Below are positions 14,940 through 22,587 of a stretch of 24,866 bases of DNA, piece by piece. The translations under genes and the position numbers were made by a program. This stretch comes from JAZGAE01 sp036475545. GTDB taxonomy: Bacteria > Pseudomonadota > Alphaproteobacteria > DATDPM01. Every line of letters begins with the position of its first letter. Positions within the stretch are counted from its first letter, which is position 1. The notes beneath the pieces were generated by a model, which ran no database searches, was not told the origin of the DNA, and saw nothing but the letters and a program-made list of their open reading frames with translations. The stretch spans positions 1 to 24,866 of the forward strand of contig JAZGAE010000052.1 of assembly GCA_036475545.1 (NCBI GenBank), given 5' to 3'.

Positions 14940-15119
14940 TTACGCCGGCTGGCCGAGCTCTCCACTCTCCTCCTTGATGGCGCGCAGGACGCCGTACCAC
15001 TGGTTATTGTAGCAGGCCTTGATCGCGCCGTTGGTGCCCAGATGGCGGACGAGCAGGATCGCAAGCTGATGGTTGCGAGTGAACTTTCGGCCTTTGTTCG
15101 CCGCTGTCTTATTGGCCAT
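14940..15119 (-). CDS. Small hypothetical basic protein (59 aa)
   Basis: ATG 15119 is preceded by GGGAGGAAA seven bases upstream, a strong ribosome site. The product is MANKTAANKGRKFTRNHQLA, then ILLVRHLGTNGAIKACYNN, then QWYGVLRAIKEESGELGQPA. It has a basic N-terminus and an amphipathic helical centre resembling a small helix-turn-helix or nucleic-acid-associated protein. I do not recognise a family. It is alone on its strand between DUF6165 and DUF423. A longer frame to 15194 lacks a better start. Confidence 0.5.
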   Translation of the reverse strand: MANKTAANKGRKFTRNHQLAILLVRHLGTNGAIKACYNNQWYGVLRAIKEESGELGQPA

Positions 15120-15354
15120 CGGTCGGTTTCCTCCCGAAATCGGGCGATTCGAGGCTTTCACGGTCGCCCTTGATACCATTCGGCCGTTGCCCAACGGTCA
15201 TGCATCGGGCGTGCCAACCAGGCCGCCGCCCACGGGAACGCCCGGCGGGTCGCTTGGGCGTCGGAATCAGCTGGAAAACTGCGTTTTTTAGGGGCCTGTC
15301 CGCTCACGCCCGAGGTGCGGCGGCGGAGGGTGAAACCCGGCGCCGAAGGACGCT
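15120..15354. other. Intergenic DNA without a recognisable gene
   Basis: No ORF with start and ribosome site was found. A small inverted repeat AAAAC-TGC-GTTTT lies near 15275-15286. The stretch leads into the GGCAA dyad array. Confidence 0.4.
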
Positions 15355-15442
15355 AGGCAAAAATTGCCTATCTCGAGGCAATATTTTCCCAACCCCGGAA
15401 AATATTTCCCTGACGGGCAATTCCTGACGGGCAATTATTGCC
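15355..15442. repeat. Array of GGCAA/TTGCC dyads, an AT-rich hairpin and a 14-bp tandem repeat
   Basis: Two palindromes of form GGCAA-N3-TTGCC lie at 15356-15368 and 15430-15442, centres 74 bp apart (about seven helical turns). Between them are two more GGCAA half-sites (15377-15381 and 15416-15420), a perfect 10-bp inverted repeat AATATTTTCC/GGAAAATATT (15380-15389 and 15397-15406) and two perfect copies of CCTGACGGGCAATT (15409-15422 and 15423-15436). This stands out from the surrounding GC-rich DNA. It lies 85 bases upstream of the DUF423 gene. It may be a multi-site operator or a structured leader. Confidence 0.6.
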
Positions 15443-15526
15443 TGGCTCACCCGTATCGCCGATGATTCCGCGCTACAAGTGCCTCTGGGGTTCGGGGCGG
15501 CCCATCTTGGCAGGATACGGGGAGTC

Positions 15527-15907
15527 ATGTCGGAACATCGGTGGCTCGTCGCGGCTGCAGTCAACGGCGCCCTTGCGGTGGCGGCAGGCGCCTTCGCCGC
15601 GCACGGATTGCAGGCGAGAGCCGACCCGCGCGGGCTCGAGCTCTTCCAGATGGGCGCCCGCTATCAGATGTGGCACGCGCTGGCGCTCGTGGGCGTGAGC
15701 TGCCTCGCCGGTCTCGAGAAGCGCCCTCGGCGCGCCCTCGCCGTGGCCGGATGGGCGTTCCTCCTCGGCATCGTCCTATTCTCCGGAGGGCTCTATCTCT
15801 TGGCCTTGACCGGCCTCACCCAGTTCGCCCGCATAGTCCCCGTCGGTGGAGCGGCGTTCGTTGCGGGCTGGCTTGCGCTCGCCTGGGCCGGCGTACGCCG
15901 CCGGTAA
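15527..15907 (+). CDS. DUF423 family small inner-membrane protein
   Basis: 126 residues from ATG 15527, with CGGGGAG just upstream. It has the family pattern AAVNGALAVAAGAFAAHGLQ, then ELFQMGARYQMWHALALVGV and FSGGLYLLALTG, and about four membrane-spanning helices. DUF423 (YgdD-like) proteins are widespread and of unknown function. It follows the GGCAA dyad array, which may regulate it, and is followed by a 17-bp tandem repeat before the convergent ArsR gene. An upstream in-frame ATG at 15479 is less likely because it lacks a ribosome site and adds a non-conserved extension. Confidence 0.87.
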   Translation: MSEHRWLVAAAVNGALAVAAGAFAAHGLQARADPRGLELFQMGARYQMWHALALVGVSCLAGLEKRPRRALAVAGWAFLLGIVLFSGGLYLLALTGLTQFARIVPVGGAAFVAGWLALAWAGVRRR

Positions 15908-15908
15908 C

Positions 15909-15965
15909 GGCGCGGGATCGGGGACGGCGCGGGATCGGGGACGGCGCGGGATCGGGGACGGCGCG
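15909..15965. repeat. Tandem repeat, 17-bp unit, 3.4 copies
   Basis: GGCGCGGGATCGGGGAC is repeated perfectly three times (15909-15925, 15926-15942, 15943-15959), followed by a 6-base partial copy. It begins 2 bases after the DUF423 stop codon. It is a likely variable-number repeat in the gap between convergent genes. Confidence 0.9.
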
Positions 15966-15986
15966 AACGGCGGTATTGCGCCTGGG

Positions 15987-16334
15987 TCAGACGGACGTGG
16001 CGGTGTCGGTGGGGCGTCGACGCCCGCCCGACTTCGCCTTGGCGCCGCAGCAGACATCGTAAAGCGCCTCCATGACGGTGCGCGCGTCGGAGTTGGCCAG
16101 CGAGTAGAACACCGTCTGGACGCTGCGCCGGGTCTCAACGAGATTGTCGCGCCGCAACCGCGCCAGGTGCTGCGAGAGCGCGGACTGGCTGAGGCCGACG
16201 AGGGCCTGGAGAGTCCCGACCGATTTCTCGCCCTCGGCCAACTGGCAAAGGATCATCAGCCGGCGCTCGTTGCTCATGGCCTTGAGCAATGCGCTGGCTC
16301 GCCGCGCGTTGGCCTGCAAGTCCTCTAAGTTCAT
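15987..16334 (-). CDS. ArsR-family repressor, BigR/SqrR-like persulfide-sensor type
   Basis: 115 residues from ATG 16334. The winged helix-turn-helix is visible: SNERRLMILCQLAEGEKSVG, then the recognition helix SQSALSQHLARLRRDNLV and wing RRSVQTVFYSL. Cys30 lies in the ILCQL helix and Cys95-Cys96 in the C-terminal YDVCCG. The 66-residue gap from Cys30 to Cys96 equals that of the two redox cysteines of SqrR/BigR, which form a polysulfide link when reactive sulfur is present and release DNA. It lacks the metal-binding ELCVC motif of ArsR/SmtB. It is divergent from the SHOCT and TusA-like genes, the latter a sulfur carrier, which supports a sulfur-sensing role. TATATT at 16348-16343 could be its -10, giving an almost leaderless mRNA. 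Confidence 0.83.
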   Translation of the reverse strand: MNLEDLQANARRASALLKAMSNERRLMILCQLAEGEKSVGTLQALVGLSQSALSQHLARLRRDNLVETRRSVQTVFYSLANSDARTVMEALYDVCCGAKAKSGGRRRPTDTATSV

Positions 16335-16398
16335 GACTTTCTAATATAATTGTGGTCTCGACCGGGTACAAGCAGGACGCCGGTTCGGCGGTTGCCTG

Positions 16399-16427
16399 TT
16401 ACCTCCCGTCGCGCCGGGGACTATACT
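16399..16427 (+). promoter_or_regulatory. Promoter candidate for the SHOCT-TusA genes
   Basis: TTACCT (16399-16404) and TATACT (16422-16427) are separated by 17 bases, a good sigma70-like arrangement. The leader to 16695 would be about 260 nt. The 16350-16690 gap otherwise holds only short ORFs without ribosome sites. An AT-rich TAATATAATT at 16342-16350, next to the ArsR start, is a candidate operator. Confidence 0.4.
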
Positions 16428-16694
16428 GGACCGCGAAAGTGGGGAAGGCGCCAGGGGCTCTCCGGCAAGATGATGGGCCGCAGCGCGGTGATGGGGACGA
16501 GCATCGGGCCCGGATGAATCCGTGGCCTTCCCGGGCACATGGGCCGAGCAGTGTCGGTCGACGACGTCGGCGACATGGTGGACCGGCGCAGCGGCCGGAT
16601 ATGGCAGAGCGAGTGACTTGCGGGTGAGCGGGTCAAGGGCGTGACACGCGCCTTCTTTGGGAGGCGCAATGTCTTTCGTGCGGAGGACGGGTGG

Positions 16695-16955
16695 ATGTGG
16701 AATGACTGGTATCAATACGGGCACATGGGATACGTCGGGGGCTGGCACTGGGGTTTCCACGTCGTCTTCTGGCTTCTGGTGCTGGCGCTCGTCGTCATCG
16801 CGCTCGTCGTGCTTGTCCGTTACCTGCGCCAGGGGACGCCGGGCGCGGGCAGACGAGGGATCGAGACAGCGCTCGCGATGCTTGCGGATCGCTACGCCCG
16901 CGGTGAGATCGACCGTGAGGAATACCTTCAGAAAAAGAAGGACCTCACGCCCTAG
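16695..16955 (+). CDS. SHOCT-domain small membrane protein
   Basis: 86 residues from ATG 16695, with GGAGG 8 bases upstream; the frame opens at 16641 but that start has no such site. The N-terminus is rich in Trp, Tyr, Gly and His (MWNDWYQYGHMGYVGGWHWG). One membrane helix follows (VVFWLLVLALVVIALVVLV), then a C-terminal SHOCT motif: ALAMLADRYARGEIDREEYLQKK. SHOCT proteins are short oligomerisation or anchoring modules of unclear function. It is followed after 18 bases by the TusA-like gene. The His/Trp-rich head could bind metal, which is a guess. Confidence 0.8.
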   Translation: MWNDWYQYGHMGYVGGWHWGFHVVFWLLVLALVVIALVVLVRYLRQGTPGAGRRGIETALAMLADRYARGEIDREEYLQKKKDLTP

Positions 16956-16973
16956 AGGCGGGCTGGGTTCCCG

Positions 16974-17195
16974 GTGACGGTCCTCGACACGAAAGGTTTG
17001 CGCTGCCCCATGCCGGTGCTCAAGGCGCGCAGGGCGATGAAGGACGTTCCCGCCGGGGGCGTGTTGACCGTGCTCGCTACCGACCCCGGCGCGGTCAAGG
17101 ACTTCGACGCCTTCTGCGAGGCGACGGGCTTCGAGCTTCTGGGTTGGGAAGAGGAAGACGGTGTCTTCACCTTCCGCATTCGAAAGGCTGGGTAA
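16974..17195 (+). CDS. TusA-family sulfur carrier protein
   Basis: 73 residues from GTG 16974, a complete small protein of typical family length. The conserved sulfur-transfer site LRCPMPVLKARRAM carries the C-P-x-P motif with Cys11. It is followed by VLTVLATDPGAVKDFDAFCE and the ending GVFTFRIRKAG. TusA-type proteins hold a persulfide on this Cys and pass it to tRNA thiolation, molybdenum-cofactor or sulfur-oxidation enzymes. The partner here is not seen. It forms a probable operon with the SHOCT gene, opposite the BigR/SqrR-like repressor, so control by reactive sulfur is inferred. Confidence 0.87.
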   Translation: MTVLDTKGLRCPMPVLKARRAMKDVPAGGVLTVLATDPGAVKDFDAFCEATGFELLGWEEEDGVFTFRIRKAG

Positions 17196-17240
17196 GGGTG
17201 GATTGAAGAGGGCGTGGCCCGGCCGCCGATCGTCCCCTAG

Positions 17241-17349
17241 GCTCTGTACTCAATTAGCGCTACCCATTGAAATTAAATCGCTCTGACTTTTCGCATCGCA
17301 TGGCAAGAGTGAATCATATCAGTGGGTTACGTGTAATTGAGTCCGGACC
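17241..17349. mobile_element. MITE-like element, ~109 bp, inserted at the HupE stop codon
   Basis: The left end GCTCTGTACTCAATTA and the complement of the right end (GGTCCGGACTCAATTA) match at 13 of 16 positions. Further inside, TACCCA and TAACCCA also match. The element is flanked by CTAG on both sides (17237-17240 and 17350-17353), a likely target duplication; a TA target is an alternative. It is AT-rich inside and codes for nothing. The CTAG on its right contains the stop codon TAG of the - strand HupE gene. The ends and target fit a non-autonomous IS5-family relative; family assignment is inference. Confidence 0.68.
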
Positions 17350-17958
17350 CTAGAGCATCAGGGCGAGGACCAGCCCCGCGCCCGCAACCGCGGCCCCGCC
17401 GGCACGCGCGGCCGTGCTTCTGCCCGCCCTAAGCGTGATCGCCGCGCCCGCTGCCAGGATGAATGCGCTGGCCGTGATCAGGCCAAGCCCGAATACCACG
17501 GGCTCGGTCGAAACGGGCGCCTCGACGCCGTGGGCGTATCCGTGGAAAACGGCGAAAAGGCCGGCGAGCGAAACGGCCACTGCCAAAGGAAGCCGCAGGC
17601 CGAGCGCCACGATGCTGCCGAGGAACACGAGCGACGCGGCGATCGCGAATTCGCCCAGGGGAAGGGCCGCCCCTTCCACGCCGGCGACGAAGCCCGCCGC
17701 CAGCGCGGCCAGGAAGACACCGGGCACGGCGAGCGCGGCGCGGCCGCCGAGGCCGCCCGCCAGCATTCCGGCGGCCACCAAGGCCAGCAGATGGTCCAAG
17801 CCCCCCAGGGGATGCAGGACTCCGCCGATAAGGCCGCCATGCCCCGCGCTCGTGGGAGAGGCGCCGGGCGCATGGGCCAATGCCTCCGGCGCGACGGTGA
17901 AGACCGCCATCACCACCCCCGTCATGGCAGCCGTGGCCGCGATGCGTGCAAGCTTCAT
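17350..17958 (-). CDS. HupE/UreJ family nickel/cobalt-type permease
   Basis: 202 residues from ATG 17958, with GGGGA in the preceding bases. A signal-like N-terminus ends before AHAPG, placing His at the mature end. The family metal motif HPLGGLDHLLAL (residues 49-60) and FHGYAHG (138-144) are both present, with about six membrane helices. HupE/UreJ proteins import nickel, or cobalt in some members, for hydrogenase, urease or B12. No such enzyme is in this window. It lies 42 bases downstream of the RND pump gene on the same strand, so it may be the last gene of that operon. Its TAG stop lies in the flanking CTAG of a small insertion element. Confidence 0.87.
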   Translation of the reverse strand: MKLARIAATAAMTGVVMAVFTVAPEALAHAPGASPTSAGHGGLIGGVLHPLGGLDHLLALVAAGMLAGGLGGRAALAVPGVFLAALAAGFVAGVEGAALPLGEFAIAASLVFLGSIVALGLRLPLAVAVSLAGLFAVFHGYAHGVEAPVSTEPVVFGLGLITASAFILAAGAAITLRAGRSTAARAGGAAVAGAGLVLALML

Positions 17959-18000
17959 TTCCCCTCTCTCCCCTGCGAGTTCCGTGATCGGGCGTGTCCT

Positions 18001-21000
18001 CTACTCCGCCGCCGTCGGGGCCATCGCCCGCCGCCGAGCCCGCGCCGCCTCCCGGCTGCCCACGAAAACGCCCAACAGCGGCGGGACGATTGCGAGCGTA
18101 AGCACGGCCGACAGCGACAGCCCGCCGATCACGACCGACCCCAGGCCGCGGTAGAGCTCCGACCCGGCGCCGGGAAACAACACCAGGGGCAACATGCCGA
18201 ATGTGCTGGTGAGCGTCGACATGAAAATGGGCCTGATGCGGTTGCGGGTCGCCTCGAGGATGGCGTCCACCGGCTCGTATCCCTCTTCGCGAAGGTGATA
18301 AAGCGTCTGGTGGACCAGGAGGATGGCGTTGTTCACGACGATGCCGATCAGGATCACGAACCCGAGGAGGGTGAGCATGTCCAGGGGCTGGAAGACGAAC
18401 CTGTTGAGGACCACGAGCCCGCCGACGCCCCCGGCGGTGGCGAGCGGGACCGACAAAATGATGATAAGCGGATAGACGAAGCTCTCGAACAGGATCGCCA
18501 TGACCAGGTACACGATCACCACCGCGAGGATGAGGTCGTACTTCATGGCTTGCCACGTTTCGGCGAGCTTGTCGGACGTGCCGGACAATCCGAGTCTTAC
18601 CCCAGGCGGCAGACCCTCGGCCTCAAGCGGCGCGATGACGTCGCGGTCGATGATGTCCAGGGCCTCTTCCAGCGCCAAGTCCGAGGCAGGGCTGATCTCC
18701 AGGGTCACGGTGCGAACGCGCTCCAGATGGCGGATCTCAGTCGGGCCGGCCGTCACCGAAATGTCGGCGAGCGCCCGCGCCGGCAATATCGCCCCCGATG
18801 GCGTCACGATGGGCAGGTTGCCGATGCCTTGAGTCCGATCGATCTTGCGCTCGGGGCCCTGGAGGGTGAGGTCGATGCGCTTGCCGGCAACCGTGATTTC
18901 GTCGACCCGGAGCCCGTCGTTGAAGGCGTCCACCGTCATCCCGAACTCGCGGGTGCTGAGCCCGTTGTCCGCCAGTAGAACCTGATTCGGAGTGATCCGC
19001 ACCTCGGGCGCGCCGAGTTCGAGCCCCGGCTTGGGCCGGAGCTGGTTGCCCTCTTCGCGCGGCAGCGCCGTGGTGATGAGGCCGGTGGCCTTCACGGCAA
19101 CGTCAAGGATCGCCTCGAGGTTGGGGCCCGAGACGTCGAGGTTCACGGTCCGTCCGCCGCCGATGGCGCGGCCGAAGATGGACGGCTGCCTGATAATGCC
19201 GAAGGTGCCCGGCTCGCGGAAGACGGGCTCGCTCAGCACGGGGATGAGTTCGCTGACGCGGGCGGGCTCGGCGCTGACGGCACCGAGGAAGGTCTGGGCG
19301 CGCCGGGCGACGAAGAAGAAGTTGGTGATCTTGGGGGGCCCGGCTTCCTCGGCCTCGGGTGCGCCCTCGGTGACCCAGAGGGGCCGGACGGTCGCCTCGA
19401 TCTCCTCGGCGATCTCCGTCATCGTATCCAGGTTGTAGCCCGGCGGCGGCAGGATGAGTCCGAAGACGAGGTTGCGGTTGCCCTCGGGCAAATATTCCAA
19501 TTTCGGAAGATACAAGTAGGTGGCGTAGGCGGTGGCCCCGCAAATCGCCGCCACCACGGTGAGCGCCAGCAACCTGTTGTGCGCCACCACACTGGTGTAG
19601 CCGAGCACGAGTTTGGAGAAGAGCCGCGCGAGCCAATCGATGAGCGGGAGACGGATCGTGCCCGGCCTGCCCGTGGCGGAGCCGTCCAGGAGCTTGCACG
19701 AGAGCGCCGGGATCACCGTCATCGCGACCAGGAGCGAGAGCAGTACCGCCACCGAGATCGCCACCGCGATGTCACGGAACAGCTGCCCCACCTCCAGTTT
19801 CATGACCAGAATGGGGACAAAAACCATCACCGTGGTGAGCGCCGACACCATGACCGCGCCCCAGACCTGCCGCGCGCCGGTGTAGGCGGCCTTGATCGCG
19901 GGCATTCCCGTCTGCCGCAGGCGGTAGATGTTCTCGAGCACCACGATGGCGGCGTCCACGACCAATCCCACGGAGAAGGCGATGCCGGCGAGCGAGATCA
20001 CGTTGATGGAGCGACCCATGGCGGCCATGGCGACGAAGGCGCCGATCACCGATACCGGAATGGCCAGGGCCACCACCAGGGCCGCCCTGGGCGAGCGCAG
20101 AAACAGCAGCAGGACAAGGATGGCCAGCGTGCCGCCCACGTAAATGTTCTGCTCGACGAGGTCGATCGCGGAATCGATGTAGACCGTCTCGTCGTAGACC
20201 TGCATGAACGTGAGGTTCTCCGCCGGGAGGGCGGAGGCGTTGAGTTCGGCCACCGCCTTGCGGACGCCGGCCATGACCTCGATGACGTTGGCGCCCGCCT
20301 CGCGCACCGCGTTGATCGCGATCGCCGGTTCGCCCATGTGGCGGATATGCGCGGTGGGCTTCTTGTAATCGAACACAATCTCGGCGATGTTGCCCAAGGT
20401 GACCCGCGCCACCCGTCCCGAGGCGGGATCCTCGGTACTGCGCAGCACGACGGCGCGCGCCTGCTCGACGGTCTCGATGTTGCCCTCGGTGCGCACCACG
20501 TAGCGGCGCTTGCCCTCGTCGATGTCGCCGGCCGAAATGGAGGCGTTCGCGGCCCTCAGCGCGTCGACGATCTCGGGCACCGTGAGCCCGTAGAGCGCCA
20601 TCAGCTCGGGATCGACGATGACCCTGAGTTCGCGCTCGCTGCCGCCGTAGACAATGGACCGCGCGACGCCGGGGACACGCTCCAGCCGGTCCTTGATCAC
20701 GTCCTCGGCGAAGTCGCCGTATGTGTGGATGTCTCGCGTGTTGCCGGGAAGCCGACGCAGGATGAACCAGGCGATCGGGCTGTCGTCGCTGCCCGAGGTA
20801 TCCAGGCTCGGCTGGTCGGTCTCCTCCGGGTACTCACTGACTTGGTCGAGCCGGTTGGCCACCCGCAGCAAGGCCCGGCCCATGTCCTCGTTGATGTCGA
20901 ATTCGAGGGTGATTTCCGAGCGGCCGTCCTCGGAGGTGCTCGTCATCTTCTCCAGTCCCTCGAGGCCCTTGAGTTTCTCCTCCTGGCGATTGACGATCTC

Positions 21001-21183
21001 GCGCTCGACCTCCGCAGGGGCGGCGCCGGGCCAACGGGACGAGACGGTGATGATCGGCTTGCGGACGTCGGGCGTGAGCTGGATGGGGATATTCGTGAGG
21101 GCCACCAGGCCCAGCATCACGACCATGAGCACCGCCGCCAGAACGGCGATGGGCCTATCGATGGCGAGCTTGATGAGGTTCAT
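18001..21183 (-). CDS. RND efflux pump inner-membrane subunit (HAE-1-like)
   Basis: 1060 residues, full length. It opens with the RND start NLIKLAIDRPIAVLAAVLMV and has 12 expected membrane segments, two large periplasmic loops and the repeated TM region near 345-420. The helix-4 site reads GLVVDAAIVVLENIYR (D410, then A411, and E417). The paired Asp-Asp of AcrB is therefore Asp-Ala, a change seen in some related pumps. It exports substrates by proton antiport with the membrane-fusion protein encoded just upstream. Start ATG 21183 is the base next to the end of the fusion-protein stop. No outer-membrane TolC partner is in the window. The cargo is unknown. Confidence 0.93.
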   Translation of the reverse strand: MNLIKLAIDRPIAVLAAVLMVVMLGLVALTNIPIQLTPDVRKPIITVSSRWPGAAPAEVEREIVNRQEEKLKGLEGLEKMTSTSEDGRSEITLEFDINEDMGRALLRVANRLDQVSEYPEETDQPSLDTSGSDDSPIAWFILRRLPGNTRDIHTYGDFAEDVIKDRLERVPGVARSIVYGGSERELRVIVDPELMALYGLTVPEIVDALRAANASISAGDIDEGKRRYVVRTEGNIETVEQARAVVLRSTEDPASGRVARVTLGNIAEIVFDYKKPTAHIRHMGEPAIAINAVREAGANVIEVMAGVRKAVAELNASALPAENLTFMQVYDETVYIDSAIDLVEQNIYVGGTLAILVLLLFLRSPRAALVVALAIPVSVIGAFVAMAAMGRSINVISLAGIAFSVGLVVDAAIVVLENIYRLRQTGMPAIKAAYTGARQVWGAVMVSALTTVMVFVPILVMKLEVGQLFRDIAVAISVAVLLSLLVAMTVIPALSCKLLDGSATGRPGTIRLPLIDWLARLFSKLVLGYTSVVAHNRLLALTVVAAICGATAYATYLYLPKLEYLPEGNRNLVFGLILPPPGYNLDTMTEIAEEIEATVRPLWVTEGAPEAEEAGPPKITNFFFVARRAQTFLGAVSAEPARVSELIPVLSEPVFREPGTFGIIRQPSIFGRAIGGGRTVNLDVSGPNLEAILDVAVKATGLITTALPREEGNQLRPKPGLELGAPEVRITPNQVLLADNGLSTREFGMTVDAFNDGLRVDEITVAGKRIDLTLQGPERKIDRTQGIGNLPIVTPSGAILPARALADISVTAGPTEIRHLERVRTVTLEISPASDLALEEALDIIDRDVIAPLEAEGLPPGVRLGLSGTSDKLAETWQAMKYDLILAVVIVYLVMAILFESFVYPLIIILSVPLATAGGVGGLVVLNRFVFQPLDMLTLLGFVILIGIVVNNAILLVHQTLYHLREEGYEPVDAILEATRNRIRPIFMSTLTSTFGMLPLVLFPGAGSELYRGLGSVVIGGLSLSAVLTLAIVPPLLGVFVGSREAARARRRAMAPTAAE

Positions 21184-22305
21184 TCAGGAGCGCTCTTCGT
21201 AGCGCACCTTCTGGCCGGGCAGCAGGCGCTCGTTGCCGCGCACCACCACCAACTCGCCCGGCTTCAGCCCTTCGACGACCTCGAAGCGATCGCCGACCGC
21301 CTCGCCCAGCCGCACCGCGCGAACCTGGACGCTGTCACCGTCGACGACGACGAACACAAGGTTTTGGCCCCGACGGTTGATCACCGCGTCCTTCTTGACG
21401 GAGGTGACCTGCCGCGGCTCGGCGATGGGAATGTGCAGAATCACGGTCTGATTCATAGCGAGGCCGGCGCCCGCGGCGTCGAACTCGGGCGTGAAGCGGA
21501 CCGCCCGGGTGCGCGTGCGCGGATTCTCGTCGGGGACGATGGCCCGAACGACCGCCCGGCCCCCGACCTTCGCGTCGATTCGCACCTCGACGGAGGTGCC
21601 CGGCGGGATGCCGCCAATCTGGGCCGCCGGAACGTCGGCCTCGATCTCGAGTTCGGCGTCGTTGATGAGGGTTACCACCGGCGATCCCACGTCGAGATAG
21701 GCGCCTGCCTCGGTATGGCGCAGGCTCACCACGCCGGCATAGGGGGCCCGGATCCCGGCGTTGTGAAGGTCGATCTGCGCGATGCGAAGGTTGGCGCGGG
21801 CCCGGGCCAGGTTCGCGTTGGCCTCGGCGACCTCGCTCCGTAGCTTGACCACCTCCTGGCGCTTGTCGTCGTGGCGGGCCTGAGAAAAGGCCGCCGACTT
21901 GCGCAGTGCCTCGAGCCGCTTCAGCTCCTGGCGCGCCAGCGCCAAGGTGGCCTCCGCGGTCTTGTGTTGCGCCTCACCTTCCGCCATTTCCGCCCGCGCG
22001 AGGTCACGCTCCGCCTCCAGCCGGTCGGACACCAGCACGGCCAGGACATCCCCGTCCTTGACGCGATCGCCCACCTCGACCTTGACCTCGGCGACGGCGC
22101 CGCGGGTAAGGGCCGCCACGACGCCGGATTGGCGGGCCACCATCCGGCCGATGACCGGCATCGTCCCCGCCAGCGGCTCCTGGCGAACCTCGTCGACGGC
22201 AACGAGGGCGGGCCGGGCCTCCTCCTGGGCGCCCAACGGGCTACCCGCCAAAAGAATGGCGAAAGCCATGCCCGCGCTGGCGAAGGTCTCGAAACGGAGG
22301 CTCAT
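21184..22305 (-). CDS. RND pump periplasmic adaptor (membrane-fusion protein)
   Basis: 373 residues from ATG 22305. It starts with a signal peptide (FASAGMAFAILLAGSPLGAQ). A biotinyl-lipoyl-like half (GAVAEVKVEVGDRVKDGDVLAVL) is followed by a long helical hairpin rich in Glu, Ala and Arg (residues ~92-170), the second lipoyl half (GIRAPYAGVVSLRHTEAGAYLDVGSPVVTL) and beta-barrel domains. The ending VEGLKPGELVVVRGNERLLPGQKV is typical. It links the RND pump to an outer-membrane channel. It is first in the - strand operon, directly abutting the pump gene. Confidence 0.9.
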   Translation of the reverse strand: MSLRFETFASAGMAFAILLAGSPLGAQEEARPALVAVDEVRQEPLAGTMPVIGRMVARQSGVVAALTRGAVAEVKVEVGDRVKDGDVLAVLVSDRLEAERDLARAEMAEGEAQHKTAEATLALARQELKRLEALRKSAAFSQARHDDKRQEVVKLRSEVAEANANLARARANLRIAQIDLHNAGIRAPYAGVVSLRHTEAGAYLDVGSPVVTLINDAELEIEADVPAAQIGGIPPGTSVEVRIDAKVGGRAVVRAIVPDENPRTRTRAVRFTPEFDAAGAGLAMNQTVILHIPIAEPRQVTSVKKDAVINRRGQNLVFVVVDGDSVQVRAVRLGEAVGDRFEVVEGLKPGELVVVRGNERLLPGQKVRYEERS

Positions 22306-22334
22306 GGAATCCTGACCGTTACCCGACTATGGTT

Positions 22335-22380
22335 AACAAGCAGTATATGCAAAACTGAATGTAAATGTAAGCATATATGC
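22335..22380 (-). promoter_or_regulatory. Promoter/operator region of the RND operon
   Basis: On the - strand TATACT (22347-22342) is a good -10 about 40 bases before ATG 22305, with a weak TTACAT (22370-22365) 17 bases upstream. TATATGC occurs twice, 30 bp apart (22344-22350 and 22374-22380). The second copy is part of the perfect palindrome GCATATATGC (22371-22380). This AT-rich block is a candidate repressor site, possibly shared with the divergent deacetylase gene. No regulator gene is adjacent. Confidence 0.45.
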
Positions 22381-22587
22381 CAAGTATGTGTCCAGGACCT
22401 TGCGCGGAAAATGCCGTCAATTGGGGGTTCCCAAATGACGCGACGGAAGCGAAGGCGGGACGGCCAGGGCCCACGTGGGTCCGGATGCCGGCAGGCGCAA
22501 GATCCCGGTGGCCTTTTGGGGGCAAACCGCCAAGATGGCGGTGGCCGCGTTGTCCGTGAAGCGGCTTGACGGTCCGCGCGAGGCGCC

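Noticed and set aside
16470..16624. Short + strand reading frames before the SHOCT gene
   Set aside because: Interrupted by an in-frame stop, with no ribosome site and no recognised motif.
18001..21183. RND pump with Asp-Ala instead of Asp-Asp in helix 4 as an inactive pump
   Set aside because: Variation at the second position is common in functional RND relatives, so it is not evidence of inactivity by itself.
19579..21843. + strand ORF of 754 codons
   Set aside because: Antisense to the RND pump and adaptor genes, which show unmistakable family motifs.
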